From NCBI GenBank assembly GCA_021641325.1, contig JAJXPD010000146.1, forward strand, positions 1-5,426: a stretch of 5,426 bases of DNA, read 5' to 3'. This DNA comes from Opitutales bacterium. GTDB taxonomy: Bacteria > Verrucomicrobiota > Verrucomicrobiia > Opitutales > Intestinicryptomonadaceae. Of the stretch, positions 5,122-5,426 are shown piece after piece; the first letter of the stretch is position 1; the number at the start of each line of letters is the position of its first letter. A program made the translations under genes and the position numbers. The notes below the pieces were generated by a model. It was not told the origin of the DNA. It saw only the letters and a list, made by a program, of their open reading frames with translations, and did no database searches.

Positions 5122-5426
5122 AATCGTACTTCGAGCGGGCGGAGGTTGTTGCCGACTACGCGCGGGCTGTGGACGAAGTGGGTCTTTGGAAGTCAGAGGA
5201 AGCGGTAATCTGCGCCCTTGTGCCGAAAGACGCCGCCGTGCTCGAACTCGGCTGCGGCGCGGGGCGCATAGGCATAAACCTCGCGCGGCGCGGATACACA
5301 AACGTGCTCTCGACCGACTTCTCCGAAAACATGGTGAAAATCGCCGAGGCAATCGGCGCGCGCGACGGGCTGAAAATGTCGTTTGCAGTCTGCGACGCAA
5401 CCGCGCCCGCCCTGCCCGACGAGTCG
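5103..5426 (+). CDS. Class I SAM-dependent methyltransferase (5' part, truncated by window)
   Basis: This is the first 108 codons; the gene runs off the right edge. ATG 5103 lies 19 bases inside the end of ribD in another frame, and GGGGA at 5092-5096 ends six bases before it, giving a good Shine-Dalgarno. After an N-terminal helix (E-A-D-A-V-K-S-Y-F-E-R-A-E-V-V-A-D-Y, then V-G-L-W-K-S-E-E) comes motif I, V-L-E-L-G-C-G-A-G-R (46-55), the glycine-rich SAM loop. Next is an acidic motif II position in S-T-D-F-S-E-N-M (70-77) and C-D-A-T (97-100), the usual motif III region. This is a Methyltransf_11/25-type Rossmann enzyme. The acceptor cannot be told from this part. Overlap with ribD implies co-expression. 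Confidence 0.88.
   Translation, partial: MEADAVKSYFERAEVVADYARAVDEVGLWKSEEAVICALVPKDAAVLELGCGAGRIGINLARRGYTNVLSTDFSENMVKIAEAIGARDGLKMSFAVCDATAPALPDES

Overview
The window reads as bacterial chromosome with two parts of different character. The right-hand 3.9 kb is GC-rich (a sampled 60-base line at 3481-3540 has 38 G/C) and carries tightly packed plus-strand genes. The left ~900 bases are more AT-rich (a sampled line at 361-420 has 25 G/C) and carry minus-strand accessory genes. The gene content and the style of the bS21, RibD and secreted esterase proteins would fit a Verrucomicrobiota/PVC-type, polysaccharide-using bacterium. That placement is an impression from the sequence only and is not proven.

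Left region, minus strand, read right to left. A tRNA-Lys(CTT) gene (1277-1349) is followed after 35 bases by the rpsU ribosome binding site and then rpsU (bS21, 1041-1241), which ends at a strong intrinsic terminator (986-1018). Beyond it, after a perfect 9-bp inverted repeat (906-914/933-941), lies a two-gene unit. A 56-aa basic protein (719-889) has a stop codon that directly abuts the start of a 215-aa protein (71-718). The larger protein has the H-G and G-x-G-Y-F motifs of ADP-ribosyltransferase/PARP-like folds. The layout is that of a toxin-antitoxin-like or defence-type module. The last ~68 bases hold an ankyrin-repeat-like reading frame with no start.

Middle, 1350-1549: a divergent intergenic region with no gene. 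It has an AT-rich palindromic tract on the side of the tRNA/rpsU unit. On the other side is a good -35/-10 pair (1514-1543) placed so that transcription should begin at or next to the A of the esterase ATG, which suggests a leaderless mRNA.

Right region, plus strand, a probable operon of at least five genes. Two tandem, clearly duplicated secreted alpha/beta-hydrolase (acetyl-esterase-like) genes (1550-2452 and 2459-3343) are followed by a glyoxalase II/YcbL-like metallo-beta-lactamase-fold hydrolase (3359-4000), then ribD (4000-5121, bifunctional riboflavin deaminase/reductase), then the 5' part of a class I SAM-dependent methyltransferase (5103 onward, cut by the window edge). Junctions are 6 nt, 15 nt, a 1-nt overlap and a 19-nt overlap, so co-transcription and translational coupling are likely. 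The functions are mixed (carbohydrate de-esterification, thioester or detoxification chemistry, riboflavin synthesis, methylation), so shared transcription does not imply one pathway.
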